DNA of 64,000 nucleotides from Bacillaceae bacterium (lineage in GTDB: Bacteria; Bacillota; Bacilli; Bacillales; Alkalibacillaceae). Positions 35,012 through 44,286 of the stretch are shown piece by piece. The DNA lies in assembly GCA_017656265.1 (NCBI GenBank), contig JACDOD010000003.1, positions 204,818 to 268,817 of the forward strand, in the 5' to 3' direction. Position 1 is the first letter of the stretch; each line of letters starts with the position of its first letter. Below the pieces are notes generated by a model, which saw only the letters and a list, made by a program, of their open reading frames with translations, made no database searches and was not told where the DNA came from. A program made the position numbers and the translations under genes.

Positions 35012-36475
35012 GTGATGAACATGAAGCCAGAGCAGCCGATGATGAACAGCTTTTCAAAAAATGTTGAGTATATGAGGGAACGGTTAGGAGTAGAAAAAAG
35101 CTTTGATGTGGTCCATCTCGATCTCGAATATGCCGGCAGACAAATGGCGATGTTTTTAATTGATGGTTTCGTAAAAGATGAGATTCTTCATTATTTAATG
35201 AAATTATTATCACAATTAGAACCTGAGGAGCTGGAACCGGACCCGTTTAAAAAACTGTTTAAAACCCATTTGCCTTATATTGAAATTGATTATCTGGAAG
35301 ATTTAAATGAAGCAGGGGATCAAGTGTTAAGCGGACCAACTGCACTCCTCGTTGAAGGCATGGATAAAATCATCATGATCGATGCCCGTACATACCCCGT
35401 CAGAGGACCACAGGAGCCTGACCTTGAAAGAGTTGTTCGGGGATCAAGGGACGGATATGTGGAAACGATTGTCTTCAATACGGCTCTTACGAGAAGAAGA
35501 ATTCGTGACCGATCATTGAGAATGGAATATTTGCAGATTGGAAGAAGGTCCAAAACAGATGTCTGCCTGTGCTATATAGAAGATATTGCGGATATGAAAA
35601 ACGTGAATCATTTAAAGGAGACATTAAAAGCGATTGACACGGATGGGTTGCCCATGGCAGAAAAAACAGTTGAAGAATTTTTGGGGGGGCGCCACTGGAA
35701 TCCATATCCGGTTATTCGTTACACAGAACGTCCGGATACGGCAGCAGCTCATTTGTATGAAGGGCATGTTCTGATTATGATCGACGGGTCGCCAAGTGTT
35801 ATGATTACGCCTGCAACGTTCTGGCATCATCTTCAGCACTCGGAAGAATATCGTCAAAAGCCATTAATCGGAGCCTATTTAAGAATAGTACGGCATATTG
35901 CTGTGGTTGCGTCCTTATTCATTCTTCCGCTGTATTATCTTTTGTCTGTACATCCTTCTCTGGTTCCTGGGGCGATTCATTATATCGGTCCTGAGGAAGC
36001 CGGAATGATTCCGCTGATCATTCAATTTCTTATTGCGGAAATAGGAATTGACATGTTGCGAATGGCAGCGATTCACACACCATCAGCTTTAGCTACAGCT
36101 CTCGGTCTGGTGGCAGCTATTTTAATTGGGCAGGTTGCGGTGGAAGTAGGACTGTTTTCCAATGAAGTGGTTTTATATCTGGCGGTTGCTGCAATCGGGA
36201 CATTTGCAACACCCAGTTATGAGATGAGCCTTGCCAACCGGTTTATCCGTATCGTTTTACTAATCATTTCTGCGCTTTTCGGTCCCCCGGGCTATTTCAT
36301 TGGCATTACCGTCTGGGTTTTGTATCTCGCAGGAATGAGAACCTTTCATACCCCTTATTTATGGCCGTTTATCCCTTTTTCGTACCGGGCTTTCAGAGAC
36401 GTTCTGTTCAGAATACCAATCCCTTTAAAAAATCGAAGACCAACATTTTTAAATCCTCAGGACCCGGACCGCTGA
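35012..36475 (+). CDS. GerA-family spore germination protein, SpoVAF-like
   Basis: 487 residues. An N-terminal cytosolic GerA domain (about 1–285: RMEYLQIGRRSKTDVCLCYIEDIA, then GRHWNPYPVIRYTERPDTAAAHLYEGHVLIMIDGSP by pieces) is followed by five to six membrane segments. The motif GPEEAGMIPLIIQFLIAE is typical of the membrane half. SpoVAF-type proteins form channels that act with germinant receptors. It stands alone, without GerB/GerC partners. The start with GGTGATG-like spacing could also be one or a few codons downstream (ATG 35015 or 35021). Confidence 0.88.
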   Translation: MMNMKPEQPMMNSFSKNVEYMRERLGVEKSFDVVHLDLEYAGRQMAMFLIDGFVKDEILHYLMKLLSQLEPEELEPDPFKKLFKTHLPYIEIDYLEDLNEAGDQVLSGPTALLVEGMDKIIMIDARTYPVRGPQEPDLERVVRGSRDGYVETIVFNTALTRRRIRDRSLRMEYLQIGRRSKTDVCLCYIEDIADMKNVNHLKETLKAIDTDGLPMAEKTVEEFLGGRHWNPYPVIRYTERPDTAAAHLYEGHVLIMIDGSPSVMITPATFWHHLQHSEEYRQKPLIGAYLRIVRHIAVVASLFILPLYYLLSVHPSLVPGAIHYIGPEEAGMIPLIIQFLIAEIGIDMLRMAAIHTPSALATALGLVAAILIGQVAVEVGLFSNEVVLYLAVAAIGTFATPSYEMSLANRFIRIVLLIISALFGPPGYFIGITVWVLYLAGMRTFHTPYLWPFIPFSYRAFRDVLFRIPIPLKNRRPTFLNPQDPDR

Positions 36476-36493
36476 TCTTCAGCGGTTTTTTTA
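36468..36493 (+). terminator. Terminator after the GerA-family gene
   Basis: ACCGCTGA / TCAGCGGT stem, seven T. The hairpin overlaps the final codons. Confidence 0.9.
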
Positions 36494-36497
36494 CTTA

Positions 36498-36554
36498 CCT
36501 CCGAAAGAAGTCTCCCACTTATTAGCTTCAGCGTAGGTGGCTGGAGTATGTCAC
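36498..36554 (+). repeat. Palindromic intergenic repeat, copy 1
   Basis: CCTCCGAAAGAAGTCTCCCA … AGCGTAGGTGGCTGGAGTAT then GTCAC. It is nearly identical to 40309–40365 over 57 nt. It pairs CTCCCAC/TCCAC-type arms around an apical CTT/AGCGTAG region. Similar hairpins accompany IS200/IS605-type ends in Bacillaceae, but no transposase is present here; that link is from memory. Confidence 0.75.
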
Positions 36555-36675
36555 AAGATAGGAACGTCATGTTTTCTCTTAAGCGATTGTTCCCCGTTTC
36601 TAAAAAATTGAATGTCCGATTTTTGCCTGTTTTCATTCGCTCTAGCCGTTGTTATAATAAATAAAGGTGATGAAG

Positions 36676-36891
36676 ATGAGAAGTGTATATGATGTACAGC
36701 AGCTGTTAAAAAAATTCGGATCGATTATATATGTAGGTGATCGTTTAGCCGATCTCGAATTGATGGAAGAAGAAGTGAAAGAACTTTATCAATCTCAATG
36801 TATGACAACCGAGGAATATCAAATGGCCATTTTATTGTTAAGACAGGAAGCTGCAAAAATACGGGATCATGAACAGAACAAAAAGGGATGA
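36676..36891 (+). CDS. yqgQ: DUF910 protein YqgQ
   Basis: 71 residues, helical: MRSVYDVQQLLKKFGSIIY, then GDRLADLELMEEEVKELY and LLLRQEAAKI. The family is small, cytosolic and uncharacterised; it always precedes glcK in Bacillaceae. ATG 36676 has AAAGGTGA upstream; earlier in-frame starts at 36667 and 36670 overlap that site. Confidence 0.88.
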   Translation: MRSVYDVQQLLKKFGSIIYVGDRLADLELMEEEVKELYQSQCMTTEEYQMAILLLRQEAAKIRDHEQNKKG

Positions 36892-36899
36892 AAAAGTCG

Positions 36900-37868
36900 A
36901 TGAGTGAACACGTTTATTTAGGAGCAGATATTGGCGGGACATTTATTAAATTAGCCATTATAGATGAAAAAGGAAACATCATAAAAAAGTGGCAAATTGA
37001 AACCAATAAACGCAATCAGGGTCAGGACATTCCTCAGGATATATATGAGTCTTTTAAAGTTCATCTGTTCAATGAAAAAATCTCATTCGATCAAGTTTAT
37101 GGTCTTGGAATGGGAGCCCCGGGCTTTGTAGATTTACCTACTGGCATGGTCGTTGAAGCAGTTAATATTGGGTGGAAAAATTTTAATCTTAAAAAAGCCA
37201 TGGAATCATTTGTGAAAAAGCCTGTTTTTGTTTTAAATGATGCCAATCTTGCTGCCCTTGGGGAAAATTGGAAGGGTGCTGGACGCAATGTATACGATCT
37301 GATCATGGTAACCCTCGGTACAGGAGTTGGTGGAGGGATTATTTCAAATGGTCAGGTCATAACGGGATCGAATGGTACTGGAGGAGAGATCGGACATATC
37401 ATCGTTACCCCGGGAGAAGGGCCAGTGTGCAACTGCGGCAGAAGAGGCTGTATTGAAACCTATGCTTCTGCTACTGGGATTGCCCGTTTAGGGCAAGAAG
37501 CCTTACAGGAAGGAAAATCTACTAGTCTTCGAAAAGCAGCTCATTCCCAGCATACCATTACGGCTAAAGATGTATTTGAAGCTGCCAAAAAGGGAGACTC
37601 CATTTCACAGGATATTATTCAGGAGGTAACCGATAAGTTAGGATTTGTTCTGGCCAACCTGGCAGTTGCTCTTAACCCCAAAAAAGTCGTTATTGGTGGA
37701 GGAGTAGCCAATGCTGGGGAACAGCTTCTGGAGCCAGTGGAAACTTCCTTTCGTAAATACAGTTTACCCCGTACTGCAGAAATTTGTTCCTTTGAACTGG
37801 CTGAATTAGGCAATGATGCCGGAGTTATTGGCGGGGCATATCTGGTTAAACAGAAACTGAACTTATAG
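36900..37868 (+). CDS. glcK: ROK-family glucokinase
   Basis: 322 residues. Phosphate-binding ADIGGTFIKLA at the N terminus, catalytic Asp in LNDANLAALGE, GTGVGGG, and the ROK zinc motif: His in GEIGHIIV plus CNCGRRGC, followed by ETYAS. It phosphorylates glucose. The start is taken as ATG 36900; ATG 36888 overlaps the yqgQ stop and AAAAGGG lies right against it. Either is possible. It is coupled to yqgQ. Confidence 0.95.
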   Translation: MSEHVYLGADIGGTFIKLAIIDEKGNIIKKWQIETNKRNQGQDIPQDIYESFKVHLFNEKISFDQVYGLGMGAPGFVDLPTGMVVEAVNIGWKNFNLKKAMESFVKKPVFVLNDANLAALGENWKGAGRNVYDLIMVTLGTGVGGGIISNGQVITGSNGTGGEIGHIIVTPGEGPVCNCGRRGCIETYASATGIARLGQEALQEGKSTSLRKAAHSQHTITAKDVFEAAKKGDSISQDIIQEVTDKLGFVLANLAVALNPKKVVIGGGVANAGEQLLEPVETSFRKYSLPRTAEICSFELAELGNDAGVIGGAYLVKQKLNL

Positions 37869-37975
37869 CCTATCACGCTCCGATTTAAATTAATGATCTG
37901 GACCTATGAGTATATAACTATGGAATAGTTCAGTTTTTTGCTCAAAATTTCACAAATGGAATCCTAATTATAGCC

Positions 37976-38003
37976 CCCTTGCTGAACAAGCAAGGGTTTA
38001 TTG
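37976..38003 (+). terminator. Terminator after glcK
   Basis: CCCTTGCT / AGCAAGGG stem with a TTTATT tail. The rest of 37869–38216 shows no gene. Confidence 0.75.
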
Positions 38004-38216
38004 ATATTAGCACTGATCTATTAGGCTATGACTGATATTGGAAATTTGTGATTTTTGTAGGGTATATTTTTTTAAAAACGTTTCATACAATGAGAAGGGA
38101 AATTTTCTTTCATTTTTTGAAACAAATAGCTTGATAGGTTCGTCTAATAATGAGGAATGGTTCAAGTGCCAGTATATCTTATCACACTGAATGATAAAAG
38201 GAGGCATCAAGCAGCT

Positions 38217-40073
38217 ATGAGTAAAGAACTAAAGTCCCAGGTATTTTTAATAGCCTCTTTATTGTTTGGACTAAAAACGTATATTTTATATAGGTTTGTC
38301 TTTCATTTGTCTATTGAAAATACACTTCAGGAGATTATTTTATTTATTAATCCTTTTGCAACATCCATTCTGGTGTTTTCTCTCGTCGTATGGATGAAAC
38401 CACAAAATCAGCGAAAGTTTATAAAGACAGTTATGATTATTGGAACGCTGCTGTTATATTTTAACCTGTTATATTACCGGAATTTTACTGATTTTATCAC
38501 ATTGTCCGTGCTTTTTCAGTTTAATAATGCCGGTGATTTGGGGAGCAGTGTCCTCAGCCTTATACACTTCTGGGATCTGTTCTTATTTCTGGATGTACTG
38601 ATTGTCTTATATTTATTAAGAAAGAATAAAAGAAATGCTGTACTTTACTCCAGAAAAAGGAAACTGCAGGTGATGGCTCTATCTCTGAGTATATTGTTTG
38701 TGAATATTGTGCTTGCTGAAATTGAGCGTCCCATGCTGTTTCTTAGAGGATTTGACAGAGAATATTTAGTAAAAAACGTTGGTCTGTTTAATTATCATAT
38801 TTATGATGCTTTTGTCCATTCTAAAACACGTGTTCAAAAGGTAATGGCTGATGAATCAGAACTCGCGCAGATAACAGATTATGTTAATCAGGAAGTTGAC
38901 ATTGAACAAAACGAAAGCCTTGAAGGGATCGCAAAGGGAAAAAATATTATCTATATATCTGCCGAATCAGTCCAGAGTTTTGTATTAAATAAAACCATCA
39001 ATGGGCAGGAAATTACGCCATTCTTGAATGACTTGATGGAAGACAGTTATTATTTTGAGAATTTTTATCATCAGACTAATTTAGGTAAAACTTCGGACTC
39101 TGAATTTTTGGTAGAAACATCCCTATATCCGCTGCCGAATAGTGCTGTATTTTTTACCCATCCACAAAATGAATATCGTGCTGTCCCAGAAATTATTGGA
39201 GAAGAGGGCTATTATTCAGCGGTTTTTCATGCTAATAATAAAAGTTTCTGGAATCGGGATGTTATGTATGAGTCACTTGGCTACGATCATTTCTTCTCAG
39301 AAGCACAGTACAACGTCAATGAAGAAAATTCCATTGGCTGGGGGCTGAATGATAAATCGTTCTTTGAGCAGTCGATTAAATATTTGCAGTCAATTCCAAA
39401 GCCATTTTATGTAAAATTTATCACGCTGACGAATCATTTTCCATTTGAATTGCCGGAAAAATATGCATCTATTGATCAATTTGACTCCAATTCCAGAACA
39501 TTAAATCAATATTTTCCAACAGTTCGCTATACAGATGAGGCCATTCAGCATTTCTTTGAATTGTTAAAGCAATCAGGACTTTACGAAGAATCCATTATCA
39601 TAATTTATGGTGACCATTATGGAATCAGTGAATATCACAATAAGGCAATGGGAGAATTTTTAGGAAAAGAAATCACGCCATATGATCACATACAATTGCA
39701 GCGTGTGCCTTTAATGATTCATATTCCTGGACACAAGGGACACAAGAAGATTGAAAAAATTGCCGGACAGATTGATTTAAAACCTACCATCTTGCACTTG
39801 CTAGGAATAGCAAATGAAGGGGATATTCGTTTTGGCACAAACCTATTTTCAGAAGAAAGAAAACCATTTATAGCCTTTAGAGATGGTTCGTTCGTAACCG
39901 ATGAGTTACTCTATACAAATCATACATGTTATGATCGAATTACGGGGGAAGAAAAAGATATTGCAAACTGCGAGCCATTCACTGACCAGGTTTTAGAAGA
40001 ACTGCAGTACTCAGACAACCTTATTTATGGAGATCTTTTGAGGTTTTATAACTTTGATAAAAATCAAGAATAA
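38217..40073 (+). CDS. yqgS: LtaS-type sulfatase-fold phosphoglycerol transferase YqgS
   Basis: 618 residues. Five N-terminal membrane segments (about 10–180) are followed by an extracellular sulfatase domain. The catalytic threonine is in LGKTSDSEFLVETSL, with metal/substrate residues in ISAESVQSF, FHANNKSFWNRD and IIYGDHYG. It polymerises or primes glycerol-phosphate chains of lipoteichoic acid; YqgS is one of the B. subtilis LtaS paralogues. ATG 38217 follows AAAGGAGG at slightly long spacing. The signal-peptidase-like release site cannot be confirmed. Confidence 0.92.
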   Translation: MSKELKSQVFLIASLLFGLKTYILYRFVFHLSIENTLQEIILFINPFATSILVFSLVVWMKPQNQRKFIKTVMIIGTLLLYFNLLYYRNFTDFITLSVLFQFNNAGDLGSSVLSLIHFWDLFLFLDVLIVLYLLRKNKRNAVLYSRKRKLQVMALSLSILFVNIVLAEIERPMLFLRGFDREYLVKNVGLFNYHIYDAFVHSKTRVQKVMADESELAQITDYVNQEVDIEQNESLEGIAKGKNIIYISAESVQSFVLNKTINGQEITPFLNDLMEDSYYFENFYHQTNLGKTSDSEFLVETSLYPLPNSAVFFTHPQNEYRAVPEIIGEEGYYSAVFHANNKSFWNRDVMYESLGYDHFFSEAQYNVNEENSIGWGLNDKSFFEQSIKYLQSIPKPFYVKFITLTNHFPFELPEKYASIDQFDSNSRTLNQYFPTVRYTDEAIQHFFELLKQSGLYEESIIIIYGDHYGISEYHNKAMGEFLGKEITPYDHIQLQRVPLMIHIPGHKGHKKIEKIAGQIDLKPTILHLLGIANEGDIRFGTNLFSEERKPFIAFRDGSFVTDELLYTNHTCYDRITGEEKDIANCEPFTDQVLEELQYSDNLIYGDLLRFYNFDKNQE

Positions 40074-40131
40074 AAGCGGATTTGTTCGTATAGAAACAGA
40101 TGAAGTGGCCGGGCAAAGCTGAAAGGTAATG

Positions 40132-40180
40132 AAATATCCGAACTAAATTCAATCTTCCATGAATTAGTTCGGATATTTTA
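40132..40180 (+). terminator. Repeat-type terminator after yqgS
   Basis: AATATCCGAACTAA … TTAGTTCGGATATT with T-run, the hairpin core of the GGCTGGGACA family without its outer ends. Confidence 0.85.
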
Positions 40181-40308
40181 ACTTTTATTATCGTTTTTTC
40201 ACCATACATTTCTTAATGTACCCGCCACTCGTTAATGTTAATGAAGAACCGAAATAGTTTGTGAAGAAGCCGTAATCCATTACCGTAATTATGATAGTGC
40301 TAAACTTT

Positions 40309-40365
40309 CCTCCGAAAGAAGTCTCCCACTTCTTAGCTTTAGCGTAGGTGGTGGGAGTATGTCAC
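40309..40365 (+). repeat. Palindromic intergenic repeat, copy 2
   Basis: Nearly identical to 36498–36554. Here CTCCCAC (40323–40329) pairs perfectly with GTGGGAG, so this copy keeps the better stem. It lies upstream of yqgU, in a 356-bp gap that otherwise holds only the yqgS terminator. Confidence 0.8.
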
Positions 40366-40429
40366 TTCCTATTGCAAAATATACCATAAAATGACATAAT
40401 GCTTTATGTATATTCTGGGGGGATCTTCA

Positions 40430-41545
40430 ATGAAAAAGTGTCTTTTTATTGGATTATGGAGTTGTTTAATAATCTTAGCTTCATGTAATCAGGAAAGTTA
40501 TACATCCCGGCTTCATCATGATCATGAACTTTTTTTTCACTATAAGCAGTTATGGTCTGCTCCCTCACCTGAGCCGGAAATAACCCCCATAACTGATTCA
40601 TTGGCTGGAAGAATTCTTGGCTGGTATAATCAAAACTGGGTTTTGTACGAACGGCATTTAGGAGAGAAAACTCAAGTTTATAAATATCATATAAAAAATG
40701 GAGCAAGCGAACTGTTTTTTGAAAGCAATTATCCAATTTCTCAGATCACCCCCGGCGAAGGATATGAATTTTTTGCGGTGGAATCGAAGGGGCCTGAACA
40801 GAACTCGATCGTAACCATATTGAATCGCAAGGGAGATATTTTGCTTAAACAAATGAATAATGTAACTCAGGTTGATTTTGTCTGGAGTCCTTATCACTCC
40901 CATCAGCTTTTGATAATTCAATATTTACCTTCTATGACCACAGAAGTAAAGATGCTGAATCTGACAAGCCCTATTGAGGAAACGGTACTGGATGTCCAGC
41001 CCTATGTTCAATGGTATGAAGAGGACAGGCTGGCTTATTTTGAATGGAGCAACGAACCGTCATTTTTTGCACCTGTTTTTCTCTACGATATAAAATCGCA
41101 GGTTAAAGAGCCCCTCCTTGACGATATATCAGTATTTGCTTCTTCAAGGAAGCATTTCATGTTTTTACCGGGAAATCTTCAAGATGATAAATTGGCTTTC
41201 TATTTTTACCAGAAGGAAAATCCCGAAGAGTTGCTTGAATTTCAAATAGAAAAGTTACACTCAAATTCGGAATATCACTGGATTCCTCCATTTGACTGGC
41301 TTCCGGCAGAAAATGTATTTATAACATTTTCCCCTGAACATATGGGAAGCCTGTATGATTACGATAACCAATTCAACCTGATTGCATTGCAATTAGAATC
41401 AGGGACGAAAGAAATCATTACGGAGGTTCAAACATTATCAGATATCAATTGCTCACAACTGACCAGCATGTGTTTAGTTGGAAGCCAGTATGAGAAGCTC
41501 ATTAATATCGAAAACCGAAAGATGTATGATATTCTGAAAAATTAA
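40430..41545 (+). CDS. yqgU: Lipoprotein YqgU
   Basis: 371 residues. Signal peptide with lipobox LASC (Cys about 19). The rest is beta-rich with repeated short blades, suggesting a propeller-like extracellular domain. Length and place (yqgS–yqgU) match B. subtilis YqgU, a lipoprotein of unknown function. ATG 40430 has a GGGGGGATC site upstream; the longer start at 40406 would place the signal too far inside. Confidence 0.8.
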   Translation: MKKCLFIGLWSCLIILASCNQESYTSRLHHDHELFFHYKQLWSAPSPEPEITPITDSLAGRILGWYNQNWVLYERHLGEKTQVYKYHIKNGASELFFESNYPISQITPGEGYEFFAVESKGPEQNSIVTILNRKGDILLKQMNNVTQVDFVWSPYHSHQLLIIQYLPSMTTEVKMLNLTSPIEETVLDVQPYVQWYEEDRLAYFEWSNEPSFFAPVFLYDIKSQVKEPLLDDISVFASSRKHFMFLPGNLQDDKLAFYFYQKENPEELLEFQIEKLHSNSEYHWIPPFDWLPAENVFITFSPEHMGSLYDYDNQFNLIALQLESGTKEIITEVQTLSDINCSQLTSMCLVGSQYEKLINIENRKMYDILKN

Positions 41546-41569
41546 TATGAGAAAAAGCAAGGAGCATAG

Positions 41570-41641
41570 ATGGAGGATAAGAAGGAAGATAAACGCTTTC
41601 AGGGTGAAATCAAAGGAAAGCCAAAGGGATGCTTACTATAA
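41570..41641 (+). CDS. Possible 23-residue peptide
   Basis: ATG with AAGGAG at good spacing opens a frame MEDKKEDKRFQGEIKGKPKG followed by CLL and stop. It lies just after yqgU and before a terminator at 41659. Highly charged, no recognised family. It may be chance. Confidence 0.3.
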   Translation: MEDKKEDKRFQGEIKGKPKGCLL

Positions 41642-41658
41642 ACTGCAGGCCATAGAAA

Positions 41659-41688
41659 AAAGCCAGGATTTCTCCTGGCTTACTTTTA
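41659..41688. terminator. Bidirectional terminator between yqgU and the DUF2759 gene
   Basis: AAGCCAGGA / TCCTGGCTT stem followed by TACTTTT; A-run on the other side. Confidence 0.85.
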
Positions 41689-41696
41689 ACCGTGTT

Positions 41697-41861
41697 TTAT
41701 AAAAACAGTTCACCATAAATTGTCATGATGGAAAACCAGCCAAAAACAAGTGTGGAAATTCCGGCAAAAGCAACGGCGAAAAAGTTGCGATTTTTTGCTT
41801 CACGGAACACAGCAATTAGGCTAAGAATTGTCACAATAAGCATTAAGATACCCATTACCAT
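41697..41861 (-). CDS. yqgW: DUF2759 small membrane protein
   Basis: 54 residues, two membrane segments (about 2–20 and 27–48) with a basic loop FREAKNRNF. It matches the pattern of the DUF2759 family in the yqgU–yqgX interval. ATG 41861 is preceded by AAGGGGGG; the longer frame from 41900 is not needed. Confidence 0.75.
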   Translation of the reverse strand: MVMGILMLIVTILSLIAVFREAKNRNFFAVAFAGISTLVFGWFSIMTIYGELFL

Positions 41862-42008
41862 TTCTTTTACCCCCCTTGGCAAAGAAGTAAGCTTAGTCAA
41901 TTCATGATATCATTTATGTAGCAAAAGCTTTAATTCCTCATTCATTTTATAAAACTTTTTATCATTTGTCGAGGCTTTTCCATAATTTTTGTTGTAAGGA
42001 GGATTATT

Positions 42009-42629
42009 ATGCATGTTCATCAAATTCCTGTAGGCAATTTAGGAACCAATTGCTACCTGATTGAAAACGAATCGGAGGTACTGATCATTGATCCCGGAGA
42101 TCATGGTGATGCAATTATAGCCCGTATAAACGAACAACAGCTGAAACCGGTTGCGATTTTACTTACCCATGCTCATTTTGATCATATTGGAGCGGTTGAA
42201 CAAATCAGGAATGAATATGATATACCTGTCTATCTTCATGAAGAAGAACATGACTGGCTGACCGATCCGATGTTAAATGGCTCCCAGCTCTTTGCTGTTG
42301 TTGAACCCATTAAAGGTAAAAAACCTGATTTTTCTCTAGAGGAAGGCGAGATGAGCCTGGGCTCCTTTACCTTTGATGTAAAACATACTCCAGGGCACTC
42401 TCCTGGAAGCACGTCCTTTATTTTTCATGAAGAAGGTTTTGTTGTAGCTGGAGATACATTGTTTCAAGGAAGTATAGGGCGAACAGATCTGCCTGGAGGC
42501 AATCATCAGCAGTTATTGGACAGTATTGAAGAGAAAATTTTAATTCTACCTGATCATACAACAGTTTATCCGGGACATGGCCCAAAAACAACGGTAGGGA
42601 GCGAGAAGGTAAGCAACCCATTTTTTTAA
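42009..42629 (+). CDS. yqgX: Metallo-beta-lactamase-fold hydrolase YqgX (glyoxalase II-like)
   Basis: 206 residues. Metal motif THAHFDHIGA (HxHxDH), then HTPGHSPGS (third His), GDTLFQGSIGRTD and the C-terminal YPGHGPKTT, all in glyoxalase-II-like order. In B. subtilis YqgX acts in bacillithiol-dependent methylglyoxal detoxification. GTAAGGAGG precedes the ATG. Confidence 0.93.
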   Translation: MHVHQIPVGNLGTNCYLIENESEVLIIDPGDHGDAIIARINEQQLKPVAILLTHAHFDHIGAVEQIRNEYDIPVYLHEEEHDWLTDPMLNGSQLFAVVEPIKGKKPDFSLEEGEMSLGSFTFDVKHTPGHSPGSTSFIFHEEGFVVAGDTLFQGSIGRTDLPGGNHQQLLDSIEEKILILPDHTTVYPGHGPKTTVGSEKVSNPFF

Positions 42630-42645
42630 GAAACAAAAAAACAGG

Positions 42646-42700
42646 GGCCATAAAGGTCCCTTTGCAAAAAAGAAAAATCCCCTTCGCGGGGAAACGAAGG
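42646..42700 (+). terminator. Two adjacent hairpins after yqgX
   Basis: AGGGGCC … GGTCCCT (about 42652–42662) and CCCCTTCG / CGAAGGGG (42678–42701). The first has a short TTTG tail. The second could act as an additional barrier or belong to the next leader. Confidence 0.6.
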
Positions 42701-42819
42701 GGATAGGGGGGATGTGCTCTGCTCTTATGTTGGTTAGGGATAAGTTACTTGCTGATATTAATATATATGTTATTTTTCACTATGTCAATAGTGTAAACGT
42801 AAAAAAAGGGGATTTTTTT

Positions 42820-43941
42820 ATGAAAAATTTCATTTCCTCTCTCATTCATCAATCGAAAGAGGGATACATACCTTACGACCGTTTTATTTATGAAGCCCTG
42901 TATCATCCAGAGTTTGGATATTATCAGTCCAAAAAAAATATTTTTGGCAAAAAGGGTGATTTTTATACTTCGAGCTATGTTCACCCCGTTTTTAGTCAAA
43001 CCTTAACCGATTTTATAACAGAAGTGGCATCAACCTGTAATCTTCCTTTGCAAATTTGCGAATTAGGTGCAGGGGAGGGAAGGTTTGCAGAGCAGGTGAT
43101 CCTGGAACTCGAAAGAAGAAACCTGACCTACCAATATATCGTCATTGAAAAGAGTCAGCAGCTGCGGGATCAGTTTTATAAGAGGATAGAAACGGGACAT
43201 GACCATGTTCAGATGTTTTCAGCTCTTGATGAATTGATGGATCATCAGCATTCCTTTGAAGGAATTGTCTTCTCCAATGAGTTTTTGGATGCACAGCCAG
43301 TGAAAGTCATTCAAAACAAAGGTGGAGAGCTTGTAGAACTCGTGATTATGGTGGATTCCAGAGGAGAGTTGACAGAACAGTCCATTGCTTGTTCAGAGGA
43401 GATTAAGAACTGGGTTACCCATTATTTTATCGATTTGGCAGAAGGACAAAGAGCAGAAATACCTGTCTATATGCCTTCTCTCATAGGGGATTTGAGCAGG
43501 CTTTTGCAAAAGGGAATAATAATTACCGTTGATTATGGCTATTCAAATCAAGAATGGAAACATCCGGCAAGAAAAAATGGAAGTTTGCGGGGCTATGACC
43601 ATCACCGGATTGTGGAAGACATTTTACATAAGCCTGGCGAAATTGATATCACCCATCATGTGCAATGGGATCCTTGGATTGCCATGGGGCAGGAGGCGGG
43701 ATTGAATATTGAAGGAATCTATAAACAAAATGAATTTTTGATTCAGGCAGGGATGTTAACCTATTTGCAGGAAGAATCCAGTTTAGACCTATTCTCAGAA
43801 AAACATCAGCAAAACAGGGCGATTCGGACATTTATACAAGGGGAAGGATTTGCTAATATGTTTGATGTCTGTATACAGACAAAAGGAATGGAGGCGAAAA
43901 AGCTCAGAAAACTGTTAACAAAAAAACCCGGGTTCATGTAA
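42820..43941 (+). CDS. Class I SAM-dependent methyltransferase of the MidA/NDUFAF7 family
   Basis: 374 residues. N-terminal IPYDRFIYEALYHPEFGYY with FGKKGDFYTSSYVHP is the family signature. SAM-binding ICELGAGEGRFAEQ follows, then FSNEFLDAQPV and the C-terminal GGxLRGYDHHR-like segment (GSLRGYDHHR). Known eukaryotic members methylate a complex I arginine; the bacterial substrate is unknown. ATG 42820 has AAAAGGGGA upstream; the preceding in-frame stretch is AT-rich leader. Confidence 0.88.
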   Translation: MKNFISSLIHQSKEGYIPYDRFIYEALYHPEFGYYQSKKNIFGKKGDFYTSSYVHPVFSQTLTDFITEVASTCNLPLQICELGAGEGRFAEQVILELERRNLTYQYIVIEKSQQLRDQFYKRIETGHDHVQMFSALDELMDHQHSFEGIVFSNEFLDAQPVKVIQNKGGELVELVIMVDSRGELTEQSIACSEEIKNWVTHYFIDLAEGQRAEIPVYMPSLIGDLSRLLQKGIIITVDYGYSNQEWKHPARKNGSLRGYDHHRIVEDILHKPGEIDITHHVQWDPWIAMGQEAGLNIEGIYKQNEFLIQAGMLTYLQEESSLDLFSEKHQQNRAIRTFIQGEGFANMFDVCIQTKGMEAKKLRKLLTKKPGFM

Positions 43942-43967
43942 GTCTACATGAATTCCGGGTTTTACTA
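43921..43967. terminator. Bidirectional terminator
   Basis: AAAACCCGG…CATG paired with CATG…CCGGGTTTT, between convergent genes. Confidence 0.88.
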
Positions 43968-44210
43968 TTAGTGACCAAATTGTGGCACCAGCAAGAAGGT
44001 TGAATAGTAAGTGAAACCGATAAAGAAGATGGTTAAATATGCGCCAAATATGTACATATATAAGCGCTCGGAAAGTTTCAAATAACTTAAAGAGATAAAG
44101 AAAACGGTTTGAATTAGAAATAAAATTGCAGTTTTATCCATACCTCCAACAAAAAACATGACGGTAAAAATACCAGTCCAGAATGCTAATACTCGATACA
44201 TCCGGTCCAT
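43968..44210 (-). CDS. yqgY: DUF2626 membrane protein YqgY
   Basis: 80 residues, three membrane segments (about 5–24, 27–44, 50–72). The sequence pattern MDRMYRVLAFWTGIF and the location next to yqgX fit the DUF2626/YqgY family. Function unknown. The ATG follows GGAGGG on the minus strand. Confidence 0.82.
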   Translation of the reverse strand: MDRMYRVLAFWTGIFTVMFFVGGMDKTAILFLIQTVFFISLSYLKLSERLYMYIFGAYLTIFFIGFTYYSTFLLVPQFGH

Positions 44211-44286
44211 TGACTTATCCCTCCTTATCTCGATGACTCAAAAAATATTATAAACTACCCCTAAAGGAATGTAAATGAACTTTTTA

